Shown here: positions 63,966 through 64,000 of the stretch, piece by piece | Numbering within the stretch: position 1 is the first letter of the stretch | How the letters are laid out: each line of letters opens with the position of its first letter | Assembly: GCF_049568105.1 (NCBI RefSeq) | Contig: NZ_CP145335.1 | Span: forward strand, 2,666,001 to 2,730,000 | From: Salinisphaera sp049568105 | GTDB taxonomy: Bacteria > Pseudomonadota > Gammaproteobacteria > Nevskiales > Salinisphaeraceae | Reading direction: 5' to 3' | Length of the DNA stretch: 64,000 nt | Program-made: the position numbers and the translations under genes | The notes under the pieces: generated by a model | The model's input: only the letters and a program-made list of their open reading frames with translations | What the model was told of the DNA's origin: nothing | The model's database searches: none

Positions 63966-64000
63966 ATGGCGCATGGTTTGTAGCAGCTTTCATGCCACCT

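Overview
The window looks like a chromosomal segment of a GC-rich gammaproteobacterium. The evidence is gene order: prfB-lysS, the sdhCDAB-sdhE-ygfX locus divergent from ygfZ, thrS-infC-rpmI-rplT-pheST-ihfA-merR, and a complete ccmABCDEFGHI operon are all gammaproteobacterial arrangements. A halophilic lineage such as Salinisphaera is possible, but that is a guess from protein flavour and not shown by the sequence.

Left third (1-19.9 kb): the start of an rpoE-like sigma factor gene, a secreted alpha/beta hydrolase, ygfX, sdhE, sdhBADC and an SDHAF4-type assembly factor (all minus). ygfZ then faces lysS and prfB, and prfB carries the programmed +1 frameshift. An OmpA-type porin, a hypothetical protein, gluQRS and the nine-gene cytochrome c maturation operon follow. 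A gene-poor 1.2 kb stretch with strong palindromes leads to a 3.2 kb decayed element inserted at the 3' end of a tRNA-Pro(GGG) gene. The element carries a sulfotransferase gene, a frameshifted gene with about 16 copies of a hexanucleotide repeat, and an integrase remnant. The original tRNA terminator has been left 3.2 kb away from the restored tRNA.

Middle (24.4-36 kb): housekeeping translation genes in one direction (thrS, infC with an AUC start, rpmI, rplT, pheS, pheT, ihfA, merR), tRNA-Val(GAC), uvrB and tRNA-Asn(GUU), separated by long gene-free stretches.

Right half (36.4-64 kb): an almost complete purine and ureide catabolic supercluster. Adenine deaminase and 8-oxoguanine deaminase feed xanthine dehydrogenase (xdhABC). 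Uricase, HIU hydrolase and OHCU decarboxylase give S-allantoin. An allantoin-racemase-like protein, PuuE allantoinase, ureidoglycine aminohydrolase and ureidoglycolate lyase take it on to glyoxylate, urea and ammonia. The enzyme opening allantoate is not in the window. Three inner-membrane permeases (two NCS2, one NCS1), a TonB-dependent receptor and two porins supply uptake. Two FadR-type GntR regulators are present, and a shared 9-bp motif ATTGGATAC / GTATCCAAT occurs upstream of most transcription units. At two promoters it occurs as an inverted pair with an identical 17-bp gap. This looks like one purine regulon, and it is the main biological story of the window.

A MITE-like repeat family (about 230-260 bp, CTAG-ended terminal inverted repeats) is scattered in gaps between genes. 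In two copies the terminal CTAG supplies the TAG stop codon of the neighbouring gene. A separate 250-bp segment is shared by two convergent gaps.
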